From Geodermatophilus pulveris (GTDB lineage Bacteria; Actinomycetota; Actinomycetes; Mycobacteriales; Geodermatophilaceae), in assembly GCF_900188375.1 (NCBI RefSeq), contig NZ_FZOO01000007.1:124001-188000 (forward strand): 64,000 nt of DNA. Direction: 5' to 3'. Below are positions 1 through 8,436 of the stretch, piece by piece (the first letter of the stretch is position 1; each line of letters begins with the position of its first letter). Both the position numbers and the translations under genes were made by a program. The notes beneath the pieces were generated by a model. That model saw only the letters and a list, made by a program, of their open reading frames with translations. It ran no database searches and had not been told where the DNA came from.

Positions 1-263
1 TGGCCATCCCGCACGGGACCAACGAGTCCAAGGACGCCATCACGCGGTCCGCCCTGTCGGTGGTGCGCTACGACCGGCCGATCGACTGGGACGGCAACGA
101 GGTCCGCTTCGCCGTCGGCGTGGCCGGCGTCGAGGGTGGGCACCTGGAGATCCTGGGCAAGGTGGCGATCGTCTTCTCCGACGAGGCCGAGGTGCAGGGA
201 CTGGTCGAGGCCTCCTCCGCCGAGGAGCTCTACCAGCGCCTGCTCGCCGTCAACGAGGACTAG
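1..263 (+). CDS. PTS system EIIA component, mannitol/fructose type (5' partial)
   Basis: Only the C-terminal part of the gene lies in the window; the reading frame is open from base 3. The first visible residues, AIPHGTNESKDAI, match the phospho-histidine loop of PTS EIIA type-2 (mannitol/fructose) domains, in which the His takes phosphate from HPr and passes it to EIIB. The rest (VRFAVGVAG, EILGKVAIVFSD) follows the EIIA fold to its end. It would act in the cytoplasm in sugar-alcohol uptake. The next gene on the same strand, 23 bp away, is a zinc dehydrogenase, so both probably belong to one operon for a phosphorylated polyol. The substrate cannot be read from this fragment. Confidence 0.85.
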   Translation, partial: AIPHGTNESKDAITRSALSVVRYDRPIDWDGNEVRFAVGVAGVEGGHLEILGKVAIVFSDEAEVQGLVEASSAEELYQRLLAVNED

Positions 264-286
264 CCCGCGACGAGGGGACGGCTCAC

Positions 287-1327
287 GTGAAGGTCTTGCG
301 CTTCTACGCACCGGAGGACCTCCGGCTCGAGGACGCCCCCGAGCCCGAGTGCGGGCCCGACGAGGTCAAGCTGCGGGTCCGCAACTGCTCGACCTGCGGC
401 ACCGACGTGAAGATCCTGCACAACGGCCACCAGAACCTCAGCCCGCCGCGGATCATCGGCCACGAGGTCGCCGGCGAGGTCGTCGAGGTCGGCGCGGAGG
501 TCGACGGCTGGTCGGTCGGTGACCGCGCCCAGGTGATCGCCGCGGTGCCGTGCGGGGAGTGCCACGAGTGCCGGCGCGGGTGGATGGCGGTCTGCGCCAA
601 CCAGACCTCCGTCGGCTACCAGTACGACGGCGGGTTCGCGGAGTACATGATCGTGCCGCGCCAGGTGCTCAAGGTGGACGGGCTCAACCGCATCCCGGAC
701 AACATCGGCTTCGACGAGGCCTCGGCGGCCGAGCCGTTCGCCTGCGCCATCAACGCCCAGGAGCTGATCGGCGTCGGCCCGGGCGACACCGTCGTCGTCT
801 TCGGCGCCGGGCCGATCGGCTGCCTGCACATCCGGCTGGCCCGGGCCCGCGGCGCGGAGCGGGTGTTCCTCATCGACGTGCTGGCCGACCGGCTGGCGAT
901 GTCGGCCAAGGCGGTGGAGCCCGACGAGGTGCTCAACGGCCGCGAGGTCGACGTCGTCGAGCGGGTGATGGAGCTGACCGGCGGCCGCGGTGCGGAGGTG
1001 GTGATCACCGCGACGGCGGCCAACGTCGCGCAGGAGCAGGCGATCCGGATGGCCGCGCGGCGCGGGCGGATCTCGTTCTTCGGCGGGCTGCCGAAGACCA
1101 ACCCCATCATCGCGTGCGACTCGAACCTGGTGCACTACCGCGAGCTGATGATCATGGGGGCGAACGGGTCGGCGCCGGCGCACAACAAGCGGGCGCTGGA
1201 GTACATCGCCAGCGGCGAGGTGCCGGTCAAGGACCTGATCACCGTGCACCTGCCGCTGGAGCGGGTCATGGAGGCGTTCGACATCGTGGCGAAGGGAGAG
1301 GCGATCAAGGTCACCGTGGAGCCCTGA
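287..1327 (+). CDS. Zinc-dependent medium-chain alcohol dehydrogenase (polyol or polyol-phosphate type)
   Basis: 346-residue medium-chain dehydrogenase. The catalytic zinc motif GHEVAGEV is near residue 64, the four structural-zinc cysteines lie in CGECHECRRGWMAVC (about 88-102), and the Rossmann loop GAGPIGCLH is near 172. The family oxidises alcohols with NAD(P). Its position directly after a mannitol/fructose-type EIIA gene suggests a polyol phosphate such as mannitol-, sorbitol- or arabitol-phosphate as substrate; this is inference from context. The start is a GTG with GAGGGGA about 8 bp upstream. Length is normal for the family and no key residue is missing. Confidence 0.88.
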   Translation: MKVLRFYAPEDLRLEDAPEPECGPDEVKLRVRNCSTCGTDVKILHNGHQNLSPPRIIGHEVAGEVVEVGAEVDGWSVGDRAQVIAAVPCGECHECRRGWMAVCANQTSVGYQYDGGFAEYMIVPRQVLKVDGLNRIPDNIGFDEASAAEPFACAINAQELIGVGPGDTVVVFGAGPIGCLHIRLARARGAERVFLIDVLADRLAMSAKAVEPDEVLNGREVDVVERVMELTGGRGAEVVITATAANVAQEQAIRMAARRGRISFFGGLPKTNPIIACDSNLVHYRELMIMGANGSAPAHNKRALEYIASGEVPVKDLITVHLPLERVMEAFDIVAKGEAIKVTVEP

Positions 1328-1472
1328 GGCGCCGCACCGGCGACGGCGGCCGCGGTGCTGTGCGGGGGCAGCGAGGGGGTCCGGGTCGGCGGCCGAGGGA
1401 GGGCGTACGGGCCTCCGTCGGGAAGCGCCGGCCGGACCTCCGCGGCGTCCGCCGAGCGCTCCGCGACCCCGG

Positions 1473-2543
1473 TCAGCAGGACGGGGTGAGCGTGGTGGTC
1501 GCGTCCTCGGACACCCAGGAGCCGCGGTAGGCCCAGACCCGGTAGGTGTAGGTGGTGCCGTCCACCAGGCCCGTGTCGGTGACCGTCGTCGTCCCCATCG
1601 GCGCGCTGCTGATCGCCTGCACCGTCCCGGCCACGACCCGCTCGCCCCGGTAGCCCGTGGCCCAGGAGCTCGGGGTCGCCGTCCAGGTGAGGACCGCGGA
1701 GGGCTGCTGCGGGTCGGGACGGAGGGCGATGGTCTGGGCGAGCCACTCGCTGGAGCTGCTGGTCGGCGAGGCGGCGGTGCGCGTCGGGGTCGCGCCGGTC
1801 CCCGCGAACGCCACGTCGCCGGCGGAGACCCCGTAGTGGGCGGTGCTGCCGCCGGAGGTCAACCGCCAGCGCTGCTGCGTCCCGGTCGGGGCGGGGAGGT
1901 CGTCCTGCCACTTGGCGGTGAAGTCCACCAGCATCGTGGCGGCGGTCGTCGTGGTCACCGACGGAGTGGTCGCGGTCGCGCTCGTCCCCGTCCTGACCTG
2001 CGACGCGTCGACCGGGTCGGCCGTGCTCACGCCCCGGTAGGTCGCGATGCCCCCCACCATCTCCACGGAGGCGTTGAGGGTGAACGTCGCGCTCGACGGC
2101 TCACCGGCGACCGCCGCCCGCCAGAACAGGGCCGAGGTCACCTGCGGCACGGCGTCGGGGCGGTGGACGGTGTCACGGCGGATCGAGGTCCACCCGGCCG
2201 GTGGCGTCAGCAGGGAGGTACCCCCTCCCTTGTTGCTGACCTGTGCGACGAGCACGTCCCCCGGATCGGTCCCCGGCGGGGTCTGCAGCACGAGCGTCCC
2301 CAGACCGGTCGAGGACGAGCTGCCCACGTGGACGATCGTGGCCGTCGAGCAGCTCTGCGTGGCGGTGAGCCCGGACGGCGGCTGCAGCCGGTCGGCGGCC
2401 AGGGAGTTCGCGGGATTGGTCGTCGTGGCCCTGAAGGCCGCGGCGGCCGTCGGCAGCACGAGCAGGGCGAGCAGGGCGAGCAGGGCGAGCAGGGCGGGGA
2501 GGGCGGGGAGGGAACGGCTGGGGACGGTGCGGCACCGGGACAC
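1473..2543 (-). CDS. Secreted fibronectin-III protein with SipW-type leader (copy 2 of a tandem pair)
   Basis: About 356 residues from a GTG start behind GAGGGGGAGA; longer in-frame extensions run into the upstream gene and are not needed. A hydrophobic Leu/Ala leader (residues about 8-30), encoded by a 9-bp tandem repeat, leads into AFRATTTNPANSLAAD, which resembles the region after the cleavage site of TasA/CalY-type SipW substrates. A beta-rich middle domain follows. The C-terminal 80 residues look like a fibronectin-III domain (AVLTWTATPSSW, TYTYRVWAYRG). A Cys soon after the leader (QSC) and one at the very end (PSC) could form a disulfide outside the cell. It is a clear paralogue of the gene 14 bp upstream. 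Adhesion or matrix function is inferred. Confidence 0.8.
   Translation of the reverse strand: MSRCRTVPSRSLPALPALLALLALLALLVLPTAAAAFRATTTNPANSLAADRLQPPSGLTATQSCSTATIVHVGSSSSTGLGTLVLQTPPGTDPGDVLVAQVSNKGGGTSLLTPPAGWTSIRRDTVHRPDAVPQVTSALFWRAAVAGEPSSATFTLNASVEMVGGIATYRGVSTADPVDASQVRTGTSATATTPSVTTTTAATMLVDFTAKWQDDLPAPTGTQQRWRLTSGGSTAHYGVSAGDVAFAGTGATPTRTAASPTSSSSEWLAQTIALRPDPQQPSAVLTWTATPSSWATGYRGERVVAGTVQAISSAPMGTTTVTDTGLVDGTTYTYRVWAYRGSWVSEDATTTLTPSC
2460..2515. repeat. 9-bp tandem repeat inside a signal-peptide coding region
   Basis: The unit gagcagggc is repeated about five times with decay toward gagggcggg. On the minus strand it encodes the Leu-Leu-Ala-type core of the leader of the 1473-2543 gene. 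A change by one unit keeps the frame and alters the hydrophobic core by three residues. Confidence 0.8.
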
Positions 2544-2557
2544 GGGTCGTCTCCCCC

Positions 2558-3604
2558 TCAGCAGGACAGGGCGATCGTGGTGCTCACCGCTGAGGACTCC
2601 CACGTGCCGCGGTGGGCCCACAACCGGAAGGTGTAGCTGACCCCGTTGGGCAGCGGTCCCTCCGTGGTGGCCGTCGTCCCGACGGAGGTCAGCGACCGGG
2701 TCGCCTGGACCGTGCCGCCCGCACTGCGTTCGAGCCGGTACCCGTCGGCCCAGGAGCTGGGGCTGGCGGTCCACGTGAGGCTCGCTCCGGCCTGCTCCAG
2801 GGCCGGACGCAGGACGACCGCCTGGGCGATCCACGGGGTCGTGGAGCCGGACACCGTCGAGGTCCGCCGCGGGATGGCACCGGGCCCCGCGAACGGCTCG
2901 TCGGCCGCGGTGACGCCCTCGGAATCGGAGCTGAGCCGCCAGCGCCCGGTGGTGCCCGCCGGTGTCGGGAACTGGGCCGAGCCCTTCGCCAGGAGGTGGA
3001 GGACCACCACACCGGTCGCCGTCGTCGTCAGCCCCGGCGAGGTCGCCTTCTCGCCGGAACCGGTGGCCACACCCTCGACGGAAACCGGGGCGCTCCGGCT
3101 GACCCCGCTGTAGGCGACGATGCCGCCCACCATGTCGCCGTTGTCCGTGCTGGGACGAGAGAAGGTGGCGGCCGGCTCACCCGCCGCGGCGACCTTCCGG
3201 TAGACGGCGGAGGTCACGAGGCTCCCGCTCGTGTCCTTGCGGACGAGGGTCCAGTCGCTGGGGGCCGTGATGCTCGAGGTGCCGTAGTAGACGACCTGGG
3301 CCACCAGGACGTCGCCCGACCGGGTCTCGCTGGGGACACCGAGGCTGAGCGGCGAGGGACTGGTCGAGGCGAGGGCACCCCGGACCGCGATGGGTGCGTA
3401 CGAGCACGCCTGGATGGCGGCCAGGTCCGACGGTGGGCGCAACCAGTCGGTCGCCAGGGAGTTGGCGGGGTTGCCGGTCGCGGCCGAGAACGCCGAGTGC
3501 GCCGTCGGGAGCGCCGGCACGGCGACGACCAGTCCCAGCGCGGTGACGACGGCGACCAGTGGCGCGCGGGGGAACCGCGGGGCACGCCGGTGCGGCCGGT
3601 CCAT
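2558..3604 (-). CDS. Secreted fibronectin-III protein with SipW-type leader (copy 1 of a tandem pair)
   Basis: About 348 residues. The chosen ATG (3604) lies 6 bp behind GGGGAGGG; an ATG two codons earlier sits too close to that site. Basic N-terminus (DRPHRRAPRF), hydrophobic segment about 14-34, then AFSAATGNPANSLATD, the same post-leader motif as in the neighbouring genes. The middle domain shares DVLVAQVVYYG, MVGGIVAYSGVS and WIAQAVVLRP with the downstream paralogue, and the C-terminus is fibronectin-III-like (LTWTASPSSWADGY, YTFRLWAHRG) ending in Cys. It lies 151 bp below the GGDEF gene on the same strand. Probably exported by Sec and cut by the SipW-type peptidase encoded at 6.6-7.3 kb; role in adhesion or matrix is inferred. 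Confidence 0.8.
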   Translation of the reverse strand: MDRPHRRAPRFPRAPLVAVVTALGLVVAVPALPTAHSAFSAATGNPANSLATDWLRPPSDLAAIQACSYAPIAVRGALASTSPSPLSLGVPSETRSGDVLVAQVVYYGTSSITAPSDWTLVRKDTSGSLVTSAVYRKVAAAGEPAATFSRPSTDNGDMVGGIVAYSGVSRSAPVSVEGVATGSGEKATSPGLTTTATGVVVLHLLAKGSAQFPTPAGTTGRWRLSSDSEGVTAADEPFAGPGAIPRRTSTVSGSTTPWIAQAVVLRPALEQAGASLTWTASPSSWADGYRLERSAGGTVQATRSLTSVGTTATTEGPLPNGVSYTFRLWAHRGTWESSAVSTTIALSC

Positions 3605-3755
3605 CGCCATCCCTCCCCGTCCGGTCCCGCGTGCCCGCAGGATCCCGGTCCAGGCATCGGCACCGGGAGGGCGTGGCTTGAGTCCGCCGAGGCCCGGAGG
3701 CCGTCCCCTGCCCCGGAGGGAGGAGCGCCACGGCGTCCGGTCGGAGGGACTCCGG

Positions 3756-5417
3756 TCAGGGGGCCGCGTGCGCCCGGGCCGGCACGGGCGGGAGCGGGAG
3801 CGCCGCGACGGTCGGCTCGTCGACGGCGACGCCGGTGACCGCTCCCTCCACACCCGCCAGGTGGGCCTGGTCCCGCCCGCCGGCCTTGGCGGCGTACAGG
3901 GCCGTGTCCGCGGTGGCGAGGAGTTCCGCGGCGGACAGGCCGGCCCCGAGCTGGCAGGCGATGCCCAGGCTCGCCGTGATCGGCCTCGGTGCCTCCACCT
4001 CCCGCAGGACCGTGCGCAGCCGGCCCGCGACCGCGACGGCGTCGTCCGCCGTGGCGCCGGGCAGGACCAGCGCGAACTCCTCACCGCCGTAGCGCGCGGC
4101 GACGTCGCCGGGCCGCACGCAGGACCGCAGGGCGGCACCCACACCGCGCAGGACGTCGTCGCCGGCCTGGTGACCGTAGGTGTCGTTGAGCTTCTTGAAG
4201 TGGTCGAGGTCGATGATGAGGACCGACACCGGCGCACCGGTGCGGGCCGCGACCGCCAGCTCCCGCTCGAACGCGGCGTCGAAGGCCCGGCGGTTGGCCA
4301 CCCCGGTGAGACCGTCGGTGAGCGCGCTGGCCTGCAGGTGCTCGAGCAGCGCGACGCGCGCGAACGCCGTCGCGGCGTGCGCCACCGCCTGTTCGGCGAC
4401 ACCGACGCGGCGTCGCTCGATGCGCGAGCCGGTGCGCGCGTCGTCCTGGAAGGTCAGGACCCCGCTGCCGGAGCCGTCCAGACCGAACGGGACGGCGACC
4501 ACCCGCCGGGCGCCCTCGAGCACCTCGTCCACCCATGCGTCCGGGCCCTTCATGGCCGCCAGGACCGTGCTGCCCTGGTCCACCGCTGCGGCGAGCAGCG
4601 ACCCCGGTGGGGGTGCGCCGACCGCCCGCAGGGGCTCGGCGTCCTGGTCCCGGTGCTTGCGGACGGCCAGGTCGACCGCGGGTACCGCGCTGCCCTCGGG
4701 TACGTGGCAGTGCACCGCGGCCAGCGGGGAGTCGGCGGCGTCGACGGTGAAGTCGAGCAGCGCCTCGGCCACCTTGGCACCGGTGTCCGCCTCGTGCAGG
4801 GCGCCCGCCAGCCGGCGCAGCGCCTCCTCGTCGTAGCGACGGCGGCGCAGCTCGCGCTCGTTCACCGCGCCCAGGCCCGAGGTCATCACCGCGGTCACCC
4901 AGACGGCGACGAGGAACACCCCGTAGGGCAGGGACTCGAAGCCCTGGACGCTGCCGTGCGCGGGCAGCAGGGCCGTGTCGACCGCCTTGAGGACCGACAT
5001 CACCACGAGCGAGTGCCACAGGGCGAGCTTGAGCCCGGTGCGGAACGAGCCCAGCAGCGTGACGCAGATGACGTGCAGGACGATCACGTACACCACCGGC
5101 CCGGTGATGCCGCCGGCGACGTAGAGCGCCCACCCCAGGTGGACCGCGTCGAGGATCACCGGCACCGTGATCGCCGCCACCGCCCAGCGACGGCCGAGCG
5201 CCGACAGCCGGTGCAGCAGGAGCCCCACGGCCAGCAGCACCACGCCGGGCACGACGAGGGTCTCCACCGCGGGTGTGTCGGCCGTCCGCGCGATCGCCCA
5301 CGCCGCCACCGGCAGGAGGACGACGACGCCGATGCGGACGGCGAGCAGCCACCGCAGGCGGTCGGCCAGGGGCAGGTTGTCCAGGGAACCCTGTGGGGAG
5401 GCAGTCGTCTGACTCAT
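3756..5417 (-). CDS. Membrane-bound diguanylate cyclase (GGDEF)
   Basis: 553 residues. The N-terminal 170 residues hold five or six membrane helices (for example [32 protein letters not shown]). A GAF-like region spans about 200-350. The GGDEF domain (about 375-535) carries [13 protein letters not shown], the active-site motif GGEEF near 444-448, and the inhibitory I-site RPGD five residues before it, so it should be an active, product-inhibited cyclase making c-di-GMP from two GTP. The ATG start overlaps the stop of the TasA-like stalk gene by 4 bp (ATGA), which implies translational coupling and a link between c-di-GMP and the secreted-protein locus. Confidence 0.9.
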   Translation of the reverse strand: MSQTTASPQGSLDNLPLADRLRWLLAVRIGVVVLLPVAAWAIARTADTPAVETLVVPGVVLLAVGLLLHRLSALGRRWAVAAITVPVILDAVHLGWALYVAGGITGPVVYVIVLHVICVTLLGSFRTGLKLALWHSLVVMSVLKAVDTALLPAHGSVQGFESLPYGVFLVAVWVTAVMTSGLGAVNERELRRRRYDEEALRRLAGALHEADTGAKVAEALLDFTVDAADSPLAAVHCHVPEGSAVPAVDLAVRKHRDQDAEPLRAVGAPPPGSLLAAAVDQGSTVLAAMKGPDAWVDEVLEGARRVVAVPFGLDGSGSGVLTFQDDARTGSRIERRRVGVAEQAVAHAATAFARVALLEHLQASALTDGLTGVANRRAFDAAFERELAVAARTGAPVSVLIIDLDHFKKLNDTYGHQAGDDVLRGVGAALRSCVRPGDVAARYGGEEFALVLPGATADDAVAVAGRLRTVLREVEAPRPITASLGIACQLGAGLSAAELLATADTALYAAKAGGRDQAHLAGVEGAVTGVAVDEPTVAALPLPPVPARAHAAP

Positions 5418-6469
5418 GCGGGCGTCGTCCTCGGCAACTCGGGGAACTCGCGGAAGTCGTTCAGTTCCTGGTGGACCCGGGCCAGCGCCAGCTTCGGGTC
5501 CCTGCGGTCGAGACGGCCCTGCACGGCGAGGAAGCCCGCGGACACGGCGACCAGCGCGAGCGGGAACTGGCCGTCCTCGACGACCGCGAGGGCCGTCTCC
5601 CCCACCGCGGCGGCCACCTCCGCGACCGTCGAGGGGGACGCCTGCAACGGCGGCGCCTGGACGACGTCGCCGCCCCCGCGCGGAGCGGTCACCCGCGGGG
5701 TCGGGGCCGGGCTCGGGGCCTCGGACGTCGGGGCCGGCTCCGGCGGGGTGGTCGGGACGGCGGTCGGCGTGGGCGCCGGCGTGGGCGTGGGCGCCGGCGT
5801 GGGCGTCGGCGTGGGCGTCGGCGTGGGCGTCGGCGTGGGCGTCGGCGTGGGCGCCGGCGCGGGGGTCACCGGCGCGGGCGCCGGGAGTGGGGTCGGCTCC
5901 GGTGCCGGCTCGAAGTCGAGGGCCCAGACGAAAGCGGCCGCGGCACGCAGGCCCTGCGCCCGGTGGTCGTCGAGGACCGTGACGCTGACCCGATAGGTCG
6001 TCGAGGTCTCCACCCCCGGCCGCCAGCCCGTCGGGACCCCCGCGGCTGCCGTCCGGGGCAGCTGGGCCAGCGTGCCGCTCCACGCGGGTACGCCGACGAA
6101 GGACGCGCACCGCGCCGGGTCACCGAGGGCGCCCCGCTCGACGGTGAGGTACAGGTAGGGCGCGAGGGCGTCCTCGGCGACCTCGGCGCTGAGCGTCACC
6201 TCGCCGAGGGACTGGGCGGATCCGGTCACCGTCAGGGCCACGCACGCGCTCTCCGTGGAACCGGGGCGCAGGCCGGCCGAGGTGAACAGCGCCGCACCGC
6301 CGCGGTCGTCCACCAGGTTGACCGCGCTGGTGCTCGCGGCCGCCGGCTCGACCGGCACCGGGAGCCACCCGGCCGTCAGGTGGGCGAACAGGGCGGCGCC
6401 GGCGAACCAGGCGGCGCCTGTGCTGCTCCTCAGCAGGCGCGGGGATGCGGGAAGCGGTGCTGGGCGCAC
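5414..6469 (-). CDS. TasA-like secreted protein with Pro-Thr stalk and C-terminal membrane anchor
   Basis: 351 residues from a GTG behind GAAGGGGGAGA. An N-terminal hydrophobic segment (about 18-36) leads into a domain homologous to the TasA-like protein upstream: both show a run of GxALF, LRPGST, a Cys, then PYLxxxVERG. Residues about 190-265 are a Pro/Thr/Ala stalk, perfectly alternating PT at 203-234. A single transmembrane helix ([16 protein letters not shown], about 302-317) and a charged tail of some 34 residues follow. This is the layout of a surface protein held by a C-terminal anchor with a cytoplasmic tail. It could tether fibres made by the other TasA-like protein; that is inference. 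It overlaps the GGDEF gene by 4 bp. Confidence 0.8.
   Translation of the reverse strand: MRPAPLPASPRLLRSSTGAAWFAGAALFAHLTAGWLPVPVEPAAASTSAVNLVDDRGGAALFTSAGLRPGSTESACVALTVTGSAQSLGEVTLSAEVAEDALAPYLYLTVERGALGDPARCASFVGVPAWSGTLAQLPRTAAAGVPTGWRPGVETSTTYRVSVTVLDDHRAQGLRAAAAFVWALDFEPAPEPTPLPAPAPVTPAPAPTPTPTPTPTPTPTPTPTPAPTPTPAPTPTAVPTTPPEPAPTSEAPSPAPTPRVTAPRGGGDVVQAPPLQASPSTVAEVAAAVGETALAVVEDGQFPLALVAVSAGFLAVQGRLDRRDPKLALARVHQELNDFREFPELPRTTPA
5766..5860. repeat. Low-complexity GC tandem repeat coding a Pro-Thr stalk
   Basis: Units of gtgggc(g)tcggc repeat about eight times with a gcc variant at the ends. On the minus strand they encode alternating Pro-Thr within the stalk protein at 5414-6469. The 12-bp period keeps frame, so stalk length can vary between strains. 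Confidence 0.85.
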
Positions 6470-6577
6470 GGCTCTCCCCCTTCCTCGTGCGGTGCCGCGG
6501 TGCGGCCACGGGCGCCGTGCCGGCGTCCCCCTCCTGTCATCGGCCGCACGCGGCCGATGTTGAGCAGGCGGCCACGG

Positions 6578-7288
6578 TCACCGGACCGGGTCGCCGACCG
6601 CCACCGGCTTCCGGGCGCCGGTCCCGGGTCGGCCGGTGGGCGGCACGGGCGGCAGCCCGACCCGGGGGACGACGCGGTCCGGGGCCGGGGTGGCCGCGAG
6701 CCGGTCGGCGCTGGTGCGGCCCCGCGGCTCCGCACCCGGGCCCGAGCCCGGGCCCAGGGTGGAGACGCTCGCCGCGACGAGGAGGGCGGTGAGCAGGCCC
6801 AGCCGGCCCCACTGCCCGGTGCCCCGCCAGTACGCGGGCAGCCCGACGTAGGGGACGCGCAGCTGCGCCTGGCCGATGACGCTCGCGGCCGGCACGTGCG
6901 TGCTGTCGTTGCTCTGGTTGGCGTCGCCCCGGGTGACGAGGTCGCCTCGCTCGTCGAAGGAGACGAGGCGGTGGAGCACCAGCCGGTCGGCCCCCTCGGG
7001 ATCGGGGAAGAGGATCACCTGGCCCGGCTGCAGCTCCTGGGGGAGCACCGCCCGCGTCAGCACGACGTCGCCGGGCGAGATCCGCGGCTCCATCGAGCCG
7101 GAGACGACCACGTGGCCCTGGAGACCGACGAGCCGCGGTGCGAGGGCGAGGAACACCAGTCCGGCGATGGCCACCAGCAGCGCCGCGATGGCCACACGGC
7201 ACACCGAGGCGGCGTCGCCGCGCAGGCCGGCCGTGCGTCCGGTCGGGACCTGACGACGGGAACCGTCGCCCGGGGAGGTCGCGGTCAC
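6578..7288 (-). CDS. sipW: Signal peptidase I, ER/SipW type
   Basis: 236 residues. A first helix (about 31-50) is followed by the nucleophile motif SGSMEP (Ser65). The general base is His106 in LVLHRLVSF, and acidic residues occur in TRGDANQSND (Asp122, Asp128). Ser-His instead of Ser-Lys is the mark of ER-type peptidases such as Bacillus SipW, which cleave biofilm precursors TasA and TapA. A second helix lies near 160-178, with a Pro-rich cytoplasmic tail. The GTG start overlaps the stop of the upstream TasA-like gene by 4 bp (GTGA), the usual sipW arrangement next to its substrate. It should process the leaders of the secreted proteins in this locus. Confidence 0.9.
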   Translation of the reverse strand: MTATSPGDGSRRQVPTGRTAGLRGDAASVCRVAIAALLVAIAGLVFLALAPRLVGLQGHVVVSGSMEPRISPGDVVLTRAVLPQELQPGQVILFPDPEGADRLVLHRLVSFDERGDLVTRGDANQSNDSTHVPAASVIGQAQLRVPYVGLPAYWRGTGQWGRLGLLTALLVAASVSTLGPGSGPGAEPRGRTSADRLAATPAPDRVVPRVGLPPVPPTGRPGTGARKPVAVGDPVR

Positions 7289-7959
7289 TGGGTGTTCTGC
7301 GCTTCCCACGTGAACGTGGCGCTCGACTGCTTGCTCTGCGCCCCGTTGTCGTCCTTGACGGCGTAGGTGACCCGGAGGGTCAGGTACGTGCTCGGCGCGG
7401 TGTTCGCGCTGACGACCACGCCGGTCCCGTAGTCCGCGTGGGTGGCCTTGAGGTGGGTCAGCGTCCGCGAGCCGTCCGCCGTGGAGGCATCGGCCTGCTG
7501 GGTGTTGTAGAGGAACGTCGGCGTGGTGGTGGAGGCGAAGCCGGCGCTGCAGTCGGCCGCCACCGTGGTCCCCGAGGCGACGTCCCTGCCCCGCTCCACG
7601 CTCATCACCAGATAGGGGTCCAGCGCAGTCGCGCCGCCGGACGGCGTCCCCGCGTACATGCGGACGTCGGCCGGCAGGCTGCCGGTGTAGTCGATCCGGA
7701 TGCAGCGCGACCGGGTCGAGCCGGGCCTGAGGGCACCGTCGTGGGGGCTGACGGCGCTGTCGGTGGTGAAGAGGGCCGATCCGCTGTCGCTGTCGGCGAG
7801 GACCACGCTGCCGGTCTGCCACGAGTTGCCGGGGTTGTCGGTGCTCGCCGAGAAGGCCGCGTGGGTCGATCCCCACGTGACGGCGAGGCTCAGCACCAGG
7901 CCCACGGGCACCGCCACGGGGAGCACGGTGCGACGGGCCCGGGGTGCACGATGATGCAC
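7285..7959 (-). CDS. TasA/CalY-like SipW-dependent secreted protein
   Basis: 224 residues from a GTG behind GGAGGAGTTCCC. Leader: basic start (HHRAPRARR), hydrophobic core about 11-34, then AAFSASTDNPGNSWQTG, the typical end of SipW-dependent precursors. The mature part is beta-rich with two Cys (RCIRIDY and ADCSAG) and ends in SSATFTWEAQN. The family in Bacillus (TasA, CalY) forms extracellular fibres in biofilm. It is the first gene of the minus-strand run and overlaps the signal peptidase gene by 4 bp, so the two are coupled. Assignment to the TasA-like superfamily is firm by leader and context; fibre formation is inference. Confidence 0.82.
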   Translation of the reverse strand: MHHRAPRARRTVLPVAVPVGLVLSLAVTWGSTHAAFSASTDNPGNSWQTGSVVLADSDSGSALFTTDSAVSPHDGALRPGSTRSRCIRIDYTGSLPADVRMYAGTPSGGATALDPYLVMSVERGRDVASGTTVAADCSAGFASTTTPTFLYNTQQADASTADGSRTLTHLKATHADYGTGVVVSANTAPSTYLTLRVTYAVKDDNGAQSKQSSATFTWEAQNTQ

Positions 7960-8182
7960 GGGAACTCCTCCGACGGTGGTGGTGGGACGCAGTGGCCTGC
8001 GTGTCCGACACCAGCTCATCGACACCGCGAGGAGGAAGCCCGCGGGTCCCGGCACCGCTCCTCACCCGATCGGGGGATGCCGGCGCCGCGCCGTCCCGGT
8101 CCACCGGTCGACGTCCGCACGGGAGGGCCCCGCGAGCGCGGCCGTGAGGGTGCCTGGGACCGGTGTGCCCGGCCCCGGTGCG

Positions 8183-8218
8183 ACGGAAGCCCCGCCCGGG
8201 ACCGGGCGGGGCTTCCGT
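8183..8218 (-). terminator. Strong hairpin terminator downstream of tRNA-Ala
   Basis: Perfect 17-bp inverted repeat acggaagccccgcccgg / ccgggcggggcttccgt with a 2-base centre, 11 bp past the 3' end of the minus-strand tRNA. No clear U-tract, as is common in actinobacteria. Confidence 0.85.
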
Positions 8219-8226
8219 GCTGTCGG

Positions 8227-8302
<76 letters not shown>

Positions 8303-8436
8303 TGACGGGAGATGAGCCTACCGCCCGCCTCCCGAGGCCCCGCGGACGGGGCGAGGCCCGACCGGTGACGTGCTGGCACCGATCCCCGTGCAGGGTCCCG
8401 CCGCGAGCCCACGAGCGGCGGGGGGCACGGGCTCCG

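Noticed and set aside
260-1249. 329-residue minus-strand frame opposite the zinc dehydrogenase
   Set aside because: His/Asp/Arg-rich translation without family features; it is an antisense shadow of a clear gene.
5766-5860. Possible iteron or CRISPR repeat
   Set aside because: It is an in-frame Pro-Thr coding repeat with 6- and 12-bp periodicity.
5273-7366. 697-residue plus-strand frame
   Set aside because: Arg/Gly-rich low-complexity product opposite the stalk protein and signal peptidase genes, which have clear motifs and ribosome sites.
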